Source: an uncultured Burkholderiales bacterium (GTDB lineage: Bacteria > Pseudomonadota > Gammaproteobacteria > Burkholderiales > Burkholderiaceae_C). From it: a DNA stretch of 12,308 bases. The stretch is taken from positions 1 to 12,308 of the forward strand of contig CAJBLW010000229.1 in NCBI GenBank assembly GCA_903953985.1. The letters run 5' to 3'. A model generated the notes under the pieces. That model made no database searches. It was not told where the DNA came from and saw only the letters and a program-made list of their open reading frames with translations. The translations under genes and the position numbers were made by a program. Below, piece after piece: positions 5,758 through 12,308 of the stretch (its first letter is position 1; the number at the start of each line of letters is the position of its first letter).

Positions 5758-8227
5758 AGTGCTGGAAACGGCTTGGTTCAACGGTGGAGTCTCGCAAGTT
5801 TTGATAACGGGGGATGTTGTTGCGCAGGGCATTGAGTGGGCTGGCCCCAACACGGGCCATGCCAATGAATTCAAGCTGGAACAGCAAACGGCTGGTCGCG
5901 GTGCTCACTGTGCTCTGGATGCGCTCGAAAGCGATGCGCCCAATCCAGCAGCCGCCATCGTATTCCAGACCCAGAAGGCTGTCGACCATACGGCCTTCGG
6001 TCAGGCTGAAGTTCAGGCGGCCCACGCTGTACCACCGGTCCGGGCCCAGACCCTGGCCGGGAGTACGGCTCCAGGCACTTTCCGCAACCGCATCGCGCTT
6101 TCCCAGCAAATCGCTCAGTGGCCATTGCCAGCCCATCACGACCTGTTCACTCACACCCTGATTCTTACGGTAAGCCGCATTCACCACCCGGTAAGGGCTG
6201 GGGCTGTAGCGGGTTTGCAAGGTACTGCGGCTGACGCGGTCAGTCTGGCTGTTGACCTGCACCGTGGCATCGAGCGCCCAGCGGTCATCCCAGCGCACGC
6301 CTGCGCCCAGCAACAAATCACTCAGGCCGGCACCCGCAGCTGACTGGCCGGGCAGCACCACTTTCTGGTCAGAAAAACGGATGCGCTGGGCCATGCCAAC
6401 ACGCAACATTTCAGCACCGTTGTCGGCATCAAAAAACCGGCTGGTGACGCCCAGGGTCAAGGCGTCGTTGTCGACCAAGCGGTCATGGCCCACATAGGCG
6501 TTTTCGCTGTAAATGGTGGACAAATTGAAATCGGTTGCACCCGTGTCGTACACCGGCAAAAGGCTTTGGTCCCGGAACGGCGTGCGCGCATAAAAAGCGC
6601 GTGGCTCCAGCGTTTGCGTGACGCCCCGGCCAAACCACTGGGTCTCGCGCTCGTACACCAGGCCCGAATCCAATGAGATGGTGGGCAAAACCCGGTTGGC
6701 AGCACTCACACCCGAATCGAGTGCTTGGTCGAGTTGATAGCGGGTGGCATGCAGTTGCAGTTTGGGCGTGACGAAGCCCCAAGGGCGGATCCAGGGGCGG
6801 CTGACTTGCGCCAGCACAAAGCTGCGCTCGCCATTGCGGGGAACGGGTCGCACCGCATTGCTGGCCAGGGGGATGCGGTCGTAGCTGGCCTCAAAGCGGG
6901 TGGTGTCGGCCTGCACAGACCAGTCCAGGCCATCGGCCTGCCACTGTCCATAGCGCAGCCCGATTTGGGGCGCACGGTCATAAGGCGGGGTGATGGGAGC
7001 GTTGAAGTCTTGCAGGGTTTGCCAGCGCTGAACCTGCGCGCTCATGCTCAGGTTGCCACGGCCCCAGCTCAAGACCCCTGTGGATGGCAAAAGGCGCTGG
7101 GTCAACACGAGGCCGGAGCGCGGAAAATCTCGCCAATAGTTGTCGTCGCTGACCCGGTTCAGGTTCAGGCCTAAACCGATGCGCCCCACGCTGTCCAGCC
7201 CTGTATCGAGACTGCCGTTGTGCTGGCTGGACCAGCCCCAGCGAGCTTGGTCACGCAGGCTGTCCTTGGGCATCAGGTTCAGCCGTGCTTGACCACTGTA
7301 GTCGCGCTCCAGGTAACGGAATTCAGTGTCCACCGCCACGCCGCGCTTGCTCATGAGGTGGGTGGTGACGGTGGCGTCGCGGTTGGGCGCGATGTCGAAG
7401 TAGTAGGGCTGGGCCAGCTCTACCCCGTTGGTGCTGGTGATGCCCATCACGGGCGGCAACAGGCCCGACTTGCGCTCGCTGGTCATGGGGAAGGTGACGG
7501 CGGGTATGGCCAGCACTGGAAAGTCCTGAAAGCGCAACTGCACCCCCTCAGCCTGCACGGTGGACTCTTCCTCGTCCAGGTTCAAACGTGTGGCCTTGAG
7601 TACCCATGCAGGCAACCATTCAGGCCCGGGCGTGCGCCTGCAGGTGGTGTAACTGGCTTCGCGCACGGTGGCACGCTTCTCATCGATAAATTCGATCTGC
7701 GCCGCCTGACCGTAGGCGCCGCTGTTGTAAAGCTCAAAAGTGGGCTGCGTCAGCGTGCCTTGGAAACTGTCGACCTGCAGTGTGAGCTTGGGGCCGGTCA
7801 ACAAACTACCCGGTCGATTCAGGCGAACCTGGCCTGTGGCCTCGACCACGTCTTGGCTTTGGTCAAAGGACAGTTGCCCTGCCTGAATGCTCATACCCGG
7901 CTTGCGGATGCTGGCCTCTCCCTGGATCACCAGGTCCAGATCAGGCCTCACGCGCAGGCGCTGGCCTTGCAGGTAAATCGCCCCCTCTTGCTCCTGGCGC
8001 TGCGAGATGGCTTCATCAAGCAGGGGGCTGCTACGCAAGACCAGGCCTGGGGGCGCAGTAGCGCCCCCCCCCGGCTTTTGGGTTTGGGTCTGCGCTTGGG
8101 CCTGTGCCAAACCCTGCACCACAAACAGCACCACCCACACCACAGACCGCAAAGGGTCATGGGCCACCGTGGGCTGCGAAAAAGGGACAGGGAAAAGGGG
8201 CACGACGATGGGGCAGAGTTTGGACAC
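5750..8227 (-). CDS. lptD: LPS-assembly outer-membrane protein LptD
   Basis: Outer-membrane beta-barrel that, with the lipoprotein LptE, inserts lipopolysaccharide into the outer leaflet. The 825-residue product has a hydrophobic segment at 29-40 with likely cleavage around AQA (about 41-45), a periplasmic OstA/LptA-like beta-jellyroll domain (about 75-195, e.g. IQGEASIRKPG, LTGPKLTL), and a long barrel from about 240 with alternating aromatic strands. Mature cysteines are only C196 (YTTCRRTPG) and C760 (LEYDGGCWIGR), so one inter-domain disulfide is possible where E. coli has two. The start is uncertain: GTG at 8227 gives the longest product, but no Shine-Dalgarno is visible there, and GTG at 8167 would give a shorter signal peptide. 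A run of nine G (8064-8072) lies early in the gene. First gene of the operon with surA and rsmA. Confidence 0.95.
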   Translation of the reverse strand: MSKLCPIVVPLFPVPFSQPTVAHDPLRSVVWVVLFVVQGLAQAQAQTQTQKPGGGATAPPGLVLRSSPLLDEAISQRQEQEGAIYLQGQRLRVRPDLDLVIQGEASIRKPGMSIQAGQLSFDQSQDVVEATGQVRLNRPGSLLTGPKLTLQVDSFQGTLTQPTFELYNSGAYGQAAQIEFIDEKRATVREASYTTCRRTPGPEWLPAWVLKATRLNLDEEESTVQAEGVQLRFQDFPVLAIPAVTFPMTSERKSGLLPPVMGITSTNGVELAQPYYFDIAPNRDATVTTHLMSKRGVAVDTEFRYLERDYSGQARLNLMPKDSLRDQARWGWSSQHNGSLDTGLDSVGRIGLGLNLNRVSDDNYWRDFPRSGLVLTQRLLPSTGVLSWGRGNLSMSAQVQRWQTLQDFNAPITPPYDRAPQIGLRYGQWQADGLDWSVQADTTRFEASYDRIPLASNAVRPVPRNGERSFVLAQVSRPWIRPWGFVTPKLQLHATRYQLDQALDSGVSAANRVLPTISLDSGLVYERETQWFGRGVTQTLEPRAFYARTPFRDQSLLPVYDTGATDFNLSTIYSENAYVGHDRLVDNDALTLGVTSRFFDADNGAEMLRVGMAQRIRFSDQKVVLPGQSAAGAGLSDLLLGAGVRWDDRWALDATVQVNSQTDRVSRSTLQTRYSPSPYRVVNAAYRKNQGVSEQVVMGWQWPLSDLLGKRDAVAESAWSRTPGQGLGPDRWYSVGRLNFSLTEGRMVDSLLGLEYDGGCWIGRIAFERIQSTVSTATSRLLFQLEFIGMARVGASPLNALRNNIPRYQNLRDSTVEPSRFQHYE

Positions 8228-8264
8228 GCGAGAGGTACAGGCAAAGCGCTTGTTGCGGGCTTTG

Positions 8265-8270
8265 TAAAAT
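8265..8270 (+). promoter_or_regulatory. Candidate -10 element for amgK
   Basis: TAAAAT matches five of six positions of the sigma-70 -10 box and ends 10 bp before the amgK ATG, so transcription would begin around 8277-8278 and leave only about three untranslated bases. No convincing -35 box is seen near 8242-8248. The absence of any Shine-Dalgarno before the ATG fits a near-leaderless mRNA. Confidence 0.35.
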
Positions 8271-8273
8271 GGG

Positions 8274-8279
8274 ATTATC
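8274..8279 (-). promoter_or_regulatory. Candidate -10 element for lptD
   Basis: On the minus strand the sequence reads GATAAT, five of six matches to the sigma-70 -10 box, about 47 bp before the GTG start of lptD. No -35 box is recognisable 16-18 bp upstream, where the DNA is the C-rich start of amgK. It lies immediately beside the candidate amgK -10, so the two promoters would compete for polymerase. Confidence 0.22.
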
Positions 8280-8280
8280 C

Positions 8281-9393
8281 ATGAGCCACCTCACCCCGCC
8301 CCCCACTGTAGCCCCAAGCCCAGGCCTCTCCGACAGCGTCATCTGGACCGATCCGGCCCGACAAGTGGTTTTTGACCGCTGGTTGTCTGGATTGGCCACC
8401 GCTGAAGGCCTTTTGCCCGCCAGTTTGCGCGTGGCCTCGGCCGACGCCAGCTTTCGCCGCTACCTGCGGATGGACAGGCGCCAAGGCGGCAGCCGCATCG
8501 TCATGGACGCCCCGCCCGACAAGGAAAACTCCGAGCCCTTCGTGCGCATAGCCGCCTTGATGCAAGACGCCGGCCTGCAGGCCCCAGAGGTGCTGAACTG
8601 GGACCAGGCCCACGGCTTCATGCTGCTGAGTGATCTGGGTGACGCCACCCTGATGTCGGCCATTGATGCCGAGCGCCCACAGTCCAACCACGGCCTGTAC
8701 ATGCAGGCAGTGGACGTGCTGGTGCAGTGGCAATTGGCCTCGCACCCCGGTGTGCTGCCGCCTTACGACGCCGCCCTGCTCCACCGGGAGCTGAGCCTGT
8801 TTCCGGACTGGTATTTGGCCCAGCACAGGGGGGTGCAACTCGAAGGCAAAAACCGCGACATCTTGGACAATGCCTTCGCCCTCATCGTGCGACGCAACCT
8901 GGCCGCGCCCAACGTGTATGTCCACCGCGACTTCATGCCCCGCAACCTGATGATGCCGTTTCAGAATGAGCAGCTCGGTGTGCTGGACTTCCAGGACGCC
9001 GTCTATGGTCCCATCAGCTACGACATCGCCAGCCTGATGCGCGACGCGTTCCTGACTTGGGACGAGGACTTTGTGCTGGACATCACCATCCGGTACTGGG
9101 AAAAAGCCCGCAAAGCAGGCCTGATGGACTTTGAAGACTGGCACAGCGACTTTGGCGCTTTTTACCGCGCCGTCGAATGGATGGGCCTGCAGCGCCACCT
9201 GAAAGTGGCCGGCATCTTTGCCCGCCTGACGCTGCGCGACGGCAAGCCCAAATACCTGGCCGATGCGCCGCGTTTCCTGCATTACATCCGCACCACCTGC
9301 GACCGCTACCGCGAACTGGGCCCGCTGCTCAAACTGATCGACGAAATCGAGGGCACCACCCCACAAGTGGGTTTTGCTTACGGGCGCATGTGA
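8281..9393 (+). CDS. amgK: AmgK-like N-acetylmuramate/N-acetylglucosamine kinase (aminoglycoside phosphotransferase fold)
   Basis: Predicted cytoplasmic sugar kinase. In Pseudomonas, AmgK phosphorylates the anomeric hydroxyl of MurNAc or GlcNAc, feeding MurU in the cell-wall recycling route to UDP-MurNAc. The 370-residue product has the kinase fold: ADASFRRYLRM (54-64), hinge region FMLLSDLGDATL (113-124), catalytic loop VHRDFMPRN with D217 and N222, and metal-binding DFQD (236-239) leading into YGPISYDIASLMRD. The ATG at 8281 is chosen because the longer open frame, from 8104, overlaps lptD antisense; residues 1-25 are proline-rich and poorly structured. It is divergent from lptD, as I recall for related genomes, but the usual partner murU does not follow; rsmE does. 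Family membership is secure; the exact substrate is inferred by family and context. Confidence 0.85.
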   Translation: MSHLTPPPTVAPSPGLSDSVIWTDPARQVVFDRWLSGLATAEGLLPASLRVASADASFRRYLRMDRRQGGSRIVMDAPPDKENSEPFVRIAALMQDAGLQAPEVLNWDQAHGFMLLSDLGDATLMSAIDAERPQSNHGLYMQAVDVLVQWQLASHPGVLPPYDAALLHRELSLFPDWYLAQHRGVQLEGKNRDILDNAFALIVRRNLAAPNVYVHRDFMPRNLMMPFQNEQLGVLDFQDAVYGPISYDIASLMRDAFLTWDEDFVLDITIRYWEKARKAGLMDFEDWHSDFGAFYRAVEWMGLQRHLKVAGIFARLTLRDGKPKYLADAPRFLHYIRTTCDRYRELGPLLKLIDEIEGTTPQVGFAYGRM

Positions 9394-9395
9394 AC

Positions 9396-10097
9396 ATGCC
9401 CCGCTTTTATTGCACCGCCCCCTTGGCCTCCGGTTTGGCCCTGAGTCTGCCACCGGGCGCTGCACGCCATGTGCAAGTGCTGCGCCTGCAGCCGGGCGAT
9501 GCCATCACCTTGTTCAACGGCGAAGGCGGCGAATTTGAAGCCACTGTGACCCGAATGGGCCGCAGCGATGTCGAGGTCGAAGTGGGTGCGCACCACGCCA
9601 TAGAGCGCGAAGCCCACCGTTCGGTGCACTTGCTGGTGGGCATCACGGCCAACGAGCGCATGGACTGGCTGGTGGAAAAAGCCACCGAACTGGGTGTGGC
9701 CAGCATCACCCCGCTGGTGGCCGAGCGCAGCGTGCTCAAGCTCAAAGGCGAGCGGGCCGAGAAAAAACTGGCGCATTGGCAAGGCGTGGCGGTGGCTGCG
9801 GCTGAACAGTGCGGGCGCAACCGCGTGCCCCCCATCCACCCGGCCGTGACGCTGACCGAATGGCTAAAAAAGTCCGCGCCTGGCGAGCGCTGGGTCTTGT
9901 CCTTGTCTGGGGGCACGCAGCCTGTGTCCCGCCAACTCAGCCAAGAACCGGTGACCGTGCTGAGCGGCCCCGAAGGCGGGCTGAGCCGTGGTGAAGAAAG
10001 CGCCGCTTTGACCGCAGGTTTCGCCCCGGTGTCGCTGGGGCCGCGCGTGCTGCGCGCCGAAACAGCCCCCTTGGCGGTTTTGGTCCTTTGCGCTTGA
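9396..10097 (+). CDS. rsmE: 16S rRNA (uracil1498-N3)-methyltransferase
   Basis: Methylates N3 of U1498 in the 16S rRNA decoding region of the assembled 30S subunit, using SAM; a SPOUT-class enzyme with a trefoil knot that normally works as a dimer. The 233-residue product is close to the usual length (about 243). An N-terminal PUA-like domain (1-70, with HVQVLRLQPGD) precedes the SPOUT domain carrying EKATELGV (94-101), EQCGR (137-141), the SAM-binding LSGPEGGLSRGE (189-200) and LGPRVLRAETAPLA (214-227). The ATG lies 2 bp after the amgK TGA, so the two are very likely co-transcribed and coupled. The stop TGA at 10095-10097 is followed by the ahcY leader. Confidence 0.96.
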   Translation: MPRFYCTAPLASGLALSLPPGAARHVQVLRLQPGDAITLFNGEGGEFEATVTRMGRSDVEVEVGAHHAIEREAHRSVHLLVGITANERMDWLVEKATELGVASITPLVAERSVLKLKGERAEKKLAHWQGVAVAAAEQCGRNRVPPIHPAVTLTEWLKKSAPGERWVLSLSGGTQPVSRQLSQEPVTVLSGPEGGLSRGEESAALTAGFAPVSLGPRVLRAETAPLAVLVLCA

Positions 10098-10124
10098 CAT
10101 TCGGCTGCGCGATGCCCCGTTGGC

Positions 10125-10153
10125 GACTGGGTCAAGGCCAACTGCGTTAGAAT
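10125..10153 (+). promoter_or_regulatory. Probable ahcY promoter (-10 at 10148-10153)
   Basis: TAGAAT at 10148-10153 matches five of six bases of the sigma-70 -10 box and places transcription start near 10160, exactly where the riboswitch P1 helix begins at 10161. The -35 region 17 bp upstream (10125-10130, GACTGG) is a poor match. The agreement between predicted start and aptamer edge is the main support. Confidence 0.45.
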
Positions 10154-10160
10154 GCGCACT

Positions 10161-10248
10161 TCCGAGGAGCGTTGCAGCGCCCCCTGACTTGCCAGCCAAG
10201 TCGGCAGCGGGGCGTGAGGCTCGGAACACTTCAACAGCAACGACGCTC
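10161..10248 (+). ncRNA. S-adenosylhomocysteine (SAH) riboswitch aptamer
   Basis: Senses SAH in the leader of ahcY. Helices seen directly: P1 TCCGAG (10161-10166) with CTCGGA (10220-10225); an inner arm with CGCCCC (10178-10183) against GGGGCG (10209-10214), capped by GACTT (10186-10190) against AAGTC (10198-10202) over a 7-nt loop; and the long-range P4 GAGCG (10167-10171) with CGCTC (10244-10248), next to the conserved CAACGACGCTC strand. The GAGGAGCG-TTGC opening and GGCTCGG block match the SAH riboswitch consensus as I remember it. Placement directly before the SAH-hydrolysing enzyme gene makes the call strong; SAH binding is expected to raise ahcY expression. Confidence 0.92.
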
Positions 10249-10279
10249 ATCCACACGACGTGCGGTGAGCCTGTTTTTT
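10245..10279 (+). terminator. Riboswitch-controlled intrinsic terminator (expression platform)
   Basis: Bases 10245-10254 (GCTCATCCAC) pair with 10260-10270 (GTGCGGTGAGC) as a 10-bp stem with one bulged C at 10263, one G-U pair and a 5-nt ACGAC loop. A run of six T follows at 10274-10279. The left arm shares GCTC (10245-10248) with riboswitch helix P4, so the aptamer and terminator cannot form together: SAH-bound RNA should block the terminator and allow read-through into ahcY. The helix is read directly; the switching is inferred. Confidence 0.65.
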
Positions 10280-10334
10280 CCCAACAGTGCTTTTCCATGC
10301 GTGTGGTTCATTCACATGACTTGGAGCTTTTCTC

Positions 10335-11768
10335 ATGAATGCACGTATGCCTTCCACCCTCAACGCCGATTGCGTGATCGCCGACATCGGCCTGGCCGAT
10401 TGGGGCCGCAAAGAAATCAAAATCGCCGAGACCGAAATGCCCGGCCTGATGGCCATCCGTGAAGAGTTCAACAAGGCGCAGCCTTTGAAGGGCGCCCGCA
10501 TCACCGGCTCACTGCACATGACCATCCAAACGGCCGTGCTGATTGAGACCTTGCAAGCCTTGGGCGCCGATGTGCGTTGGGCTTCTTGCAACATCTTCTC
10601 GACCCAAGACCACGCCGCAGCGGCCATTGCCGCCAAGGGCACACCGGTTTTCGCCATCAAGGGCGAAACTTTGGCCGACTATTGGGATTACACCCACCGC
10701 ATTTTTGACTTCGGCGCCGCAGGCACCGAAGGCGAAGGTCCTAACATGATTCTGGACGACGGCGGCGACGCCACGCTGCTCATGCACCTGGGCAAGCGCG
10801 CTGAAACCGATGCGTCCTTGATCGCCAACCCCAGCAGCGAAGAAGAGACTTGCCTCTTCAACGCCATCAAGGCCAAACTGGCCGTGGACCCGACCTGGTA
10901 CAGCCGCAAGGGCGCGCAAATCATTGGCGTGACCGAAGAGACCACCACCGGTGTGCTGCGCTTGAACGAAATGGCCGCCAAAGGCAGCCTGATGTTCCGC
11001 GCCATCAACGTGAACGACTCGGTGACCAAGAGCAAGTTTGACAACCTGTACGGCTGCCGCGAATCCTTGGTGGACTCCATCAAGCGCGCCACAGACGTCA
11101 TGATCGCCGGCAAAGTGGCCGTGGTCGCGGGTTACGGTGACGTGGGCAAGGGTTCCGCCCAAGCCTTGCGCGCCCTGAGCGCCCAAGTGTGGGTGACCGA
11201 GATCGACCCGATCAACGCCCTGCAAGCTGCGATGGAAGGCTTCAAAGTTGTGACCATGGAATACGCTGCCGACAAGTGCGACATCTTCGTGTCCGCCACC
11301 GGCAACAAGAACGTGATCCGTTACGAGCACATGGCCGCCATGAAAGACGAAGCCATCGTCTGCAACATCGGGCACTTTGACAACGAAATCGATGTCGCTT
11401 CTCTGGAAAAGCTGCAGTGGGACGAGATCAAGCCGCAAGTCGACCACATCATCTTTCCTGATGGCAAGAAGATCACCCTGTTGGCCAAGGGCCGCTTGGT
11501 GAACTTGGGTTGCGCCACCGGCCACCCGAGCTTTGTGATGTCTTCTTCGTTTGCCAATCAGACCATCGCCCAGATCGAGCTGTTCACCAAGCAAGACCAG
11601 TACGAAAATGGCAAGGTCTATGTGCTGCCCAAGCACCTCGATGAAAAAGTGGCCCGCCTGCACCTGAAGAAAGTCGGCGCCATGCTCTCCGAACTCAGCG
11701 AAGAACAAGCCGCTTACATCGGTGTGTCCAAGAACGGTCCTTACAAAGCCGACACTTACCGTTATTGA
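10335..11768 (+). CDS. ahcY: Adenosylhomocysteinase (S-adenosyl-L-homocysteine hydrolase)
   Basis: Cytoplasmic NAD+-dependent enzyme that reversibly splits SAH into homocysteine and adenosine, relieving product inhibition of methyltransferases and feeding methionine regeneration. The 477-residue product shows GSLHMTIQTA (58-67), ASCNIFSTQDHAAAA (83-97), VTEETTTGV (199-207), the lysine-containing NDSVTKSKFDN (227-237), the NAD-binding loop GYGDVGKG (266-273), NIGHFDNEID (344-353), and the conserved end KADTYRY. Length is at the long end of the family and includes the usual bacterial insert around TEGEGPNMILDDGGDA. The ATG at 10335 has GGAG at 10323-10326, 8 nt upstream. Expression is under the SAH riboswitch, and tlyA follows after 10 bp. 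Confidence 0.98.
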   Translation: MNARMPSTLNADCVIADIGLADWGRKEIKIAETEMPGLMAIREEFNKAQPLKGARITGSLHMTIQTAVLIETLQALGADVRWASCNIFSTQDHAAAAIAAKGTPVFAIKGETLADYWDYTHRIFDFGAAGTEGEGPNMILDDGGDATLLMHLGKRAETDASLIANPSSEEETCLFNAIKAKLAVDPTWYSRKGAQIIGVTEETTTGVLRLNEMAAKGSLMFRAINVNDSVTKSKFDNLYGCRESLVDSIKRATDVMIAGKVAVVAGYGDVGKGSAQALRALSAQVWVTEIDPINALQAAMEGFKVVTMEYAADKCDIFVSATGNKNVIRYEHMAAMKDEAIVCNIGHFDNEIDVASLEKLQWDEIKPQVDHIIFPDGKKITLLAKGRLVNLGCATGHPSFVMSSSFANQTIAQIELFTKQDQYENGKVYVLPKHLDEKVARLHLKKVGAMLSELSEEQAAYIGVSKNGPYKADTYRY

Positions 11769-11778
11769 AACCCAACGC

Positions 11779-12308
11779 ATGCGCATTGACCAACTTCTCG
11801 TGGAGCGCGGCTTGGCCGCTTCCCGCTCTCAAGCTCAACGACTGATTGCTGGGGGCGTGAAGTGGCAGTTGCCCGACGGAAGTTGGCGTGCCATCGTTAA
11901 AAACCGCGACGAGGTTCCCGATGGCGCTGCACTGGAGTTGCTGGACGATGCCGAGTCACGCTATGTGTCGCGTGGCGGCCTCAAGCTCGAAGGGGCCTTG
12001 AAGACCACGGGTGTTCTGGTAGAAGGCTTGCGCTGCCTCGACGTGGGGCAAAGCACCGGTGGTTTCACCGATTGCTTGCTGCAGCACGGCGCGGCCGAAG
12101 TGGTTGGCATTGACGTGGGCCATGCCCAGGTGCACCCGCGCATTCGCGAAGACGAACGTGTGGTGTGCATTGAGGGCGTGAACGCCCGTGAGCTCAAGCC
12201 TGGCGACGAGCGCATTCCTGAGGCGCTGGAAGGCTTTGACTTGATGGTGGGCGATGTGTCCTTCATCTCGCTGACTTTGGTGTTGCCCGGTGTGGTTCAT
12301 TTGCTCAA
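11779..12308 (+). CDS. tlyA: TlyA-family rRNA (cytidine-2'-O)-methyltransferase (3' partial)
   Basis: Predicted SAM-dependent ribose methyltransferase; characterised TlyA proteins modify cytidines in 16S and/or 23S rRNA, and the family has also been called haemolysin A. The ATG 10 bp after the ahcY stop begins an open frame of 176 codons that runs off the window; the family is usually about 245-270 residues. An S4 RNA-binding domain comes first (MRIDQLLVERGLAASRSQAQ, about 1-60), then the linker SRGGLKLEGAL and an FtsJ-like fold with the SAM loop LDVGQSTGGFTDCLL (87-101), GIDVGHAQV and GDVSFISL (158-165). It has little room for its own promoter and is probably co-transcribed with ahcY, hence under the SAH riboswitch. 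Whether it methylates 16S, 23S or both cannot be told from sequence. Confidence 0.93.
   Translation, partial: MRIDQLLVERGLAASRSQAQRLIAGGVKWQLPDGSWRAIVKNRDEVPDGAALELLDDAESRYVSRGGLKLEGALKTTGVLVEGLRCLDVGQSTGGFTDCLLQHGAAEVVGIDVGHAQVHPRIREDERVVCIEGVNARELKPGDERIPEALEGFDLMVGDVSFISLTLVLPGVVHLL

Noticed and set aside
7220..8284. Open frame antisense to the 5' half of lptD (354 codons, plus strand)
   Set aside because: The opposite strand encodes a convincing LptD; the antisense product has no domain and no ribosome site.
8275..9465. Open frame antisense to amgK (396 codons, minus strand)
   Set aside because: Same reason: it lies fully over a kinase with intact catalytic motifs and has low-complexity composition.
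10094..10099. Perfect TTGACA -35 box at the end of rsmE
   Set aside because: No -10 box lies 16-18 bp downstream (around 10116-10123 is CG-rich), and it is 48 bp from the better TAGAAT, so it is probably chance overlap with the rsmE stop.
10509..11786. Long open frame antisense to ahcY (425 codons, minus strand)
   Set aside because: It is a shadow of ahcY: it overlaps a gene with every expected motif, and its translation is rich in G, V and H with no recognisable domain, as expected from G/C-rich codon bias.
1..12308. CRISPR array, tRNA or rRNA gene, insertion sequence, prophage or defence gene
   Set aside because: No regularly spaced direct repeats, cloverleaf, transposase or phage-like frame was seen; nearly all DNA is accounted for by housekeeping genes.

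Overview
The window reads as an ordinary stretch of a betaproteobacterial chromosome, most likely Burkholderiales and probably Comamonadaceae. The protein families, G/C-rich third codon positions, the lptD-surA-rsmA cluster and the SAH riboswitch in front of ahcY all fit. The family-level placement is my inference from recalled sequence character, not from a search.

Layout, left to right. (1) Positions 1-2228 (+) hold the 3' part of maeB, a malic enzyme fused to a phosphotransacetylase-like domain; its first ~20 codons lie outside the window. (2) Positions 2383-3433 (+) hold a secreted guanyl-specific ribonuclease of the RNase Sa type followed by its barstar-type inhibitor. The inhibitor frame stops at 3251, but a coding-like frame continues in the -1 phase to 3433, which suggests a lost C-terminal extension or a frameshift. 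(3) Positions 3434-3619 are non-coding: a bidirectional terminator followed by a cluster of small palindromes that looks like a dispersed repeat. (4) Positions 3620-8227 (-) form a tightly overlapping outer-membrane/ribosome operon transcribed leftward: lptD, surA, rsmA. The pdxA gene found between surA and rsmA in E. coli is absent. (5) A 53-bp divergent intergenic region separates lptD from amgK (+), an AmgK-like sugar kinase, which is followed after 2 bp by rsmE (+). (6) Positions 10148-10334 carry a -10 element, a well-formed S-adenosylhomocysteine (SAH) riboswitch, and a terminator hairpin that shares bases with the riboswitch P4 helix. (7) ahcY (+, 10335-11768) and, 10 bp later, the start of tlyA (+), which runs off the window.

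How the genes work together. LptD and its periplasmic chaperone SurA are made together for outer-membrane assembly, and AmgK belongs to cell-wall sugar recycling. RsmA, RsmE and TlyA are SAM-dependent rRNA methyltransferases that release SAH; AhcY removes SAH, and the riboswitch lets SAH turn on ahcY and probably tlyA. The RNase/barstar pair is a self-contained secreted toxin with cytoplasmic immunity.

I found no tRNA, rRNA, CRISPR array, insertion sequence or prophage gene. The parts most worth checking are the riboswitch expression platform, the interrupted barstar gene and the palindrome cluster at 3521-3599.
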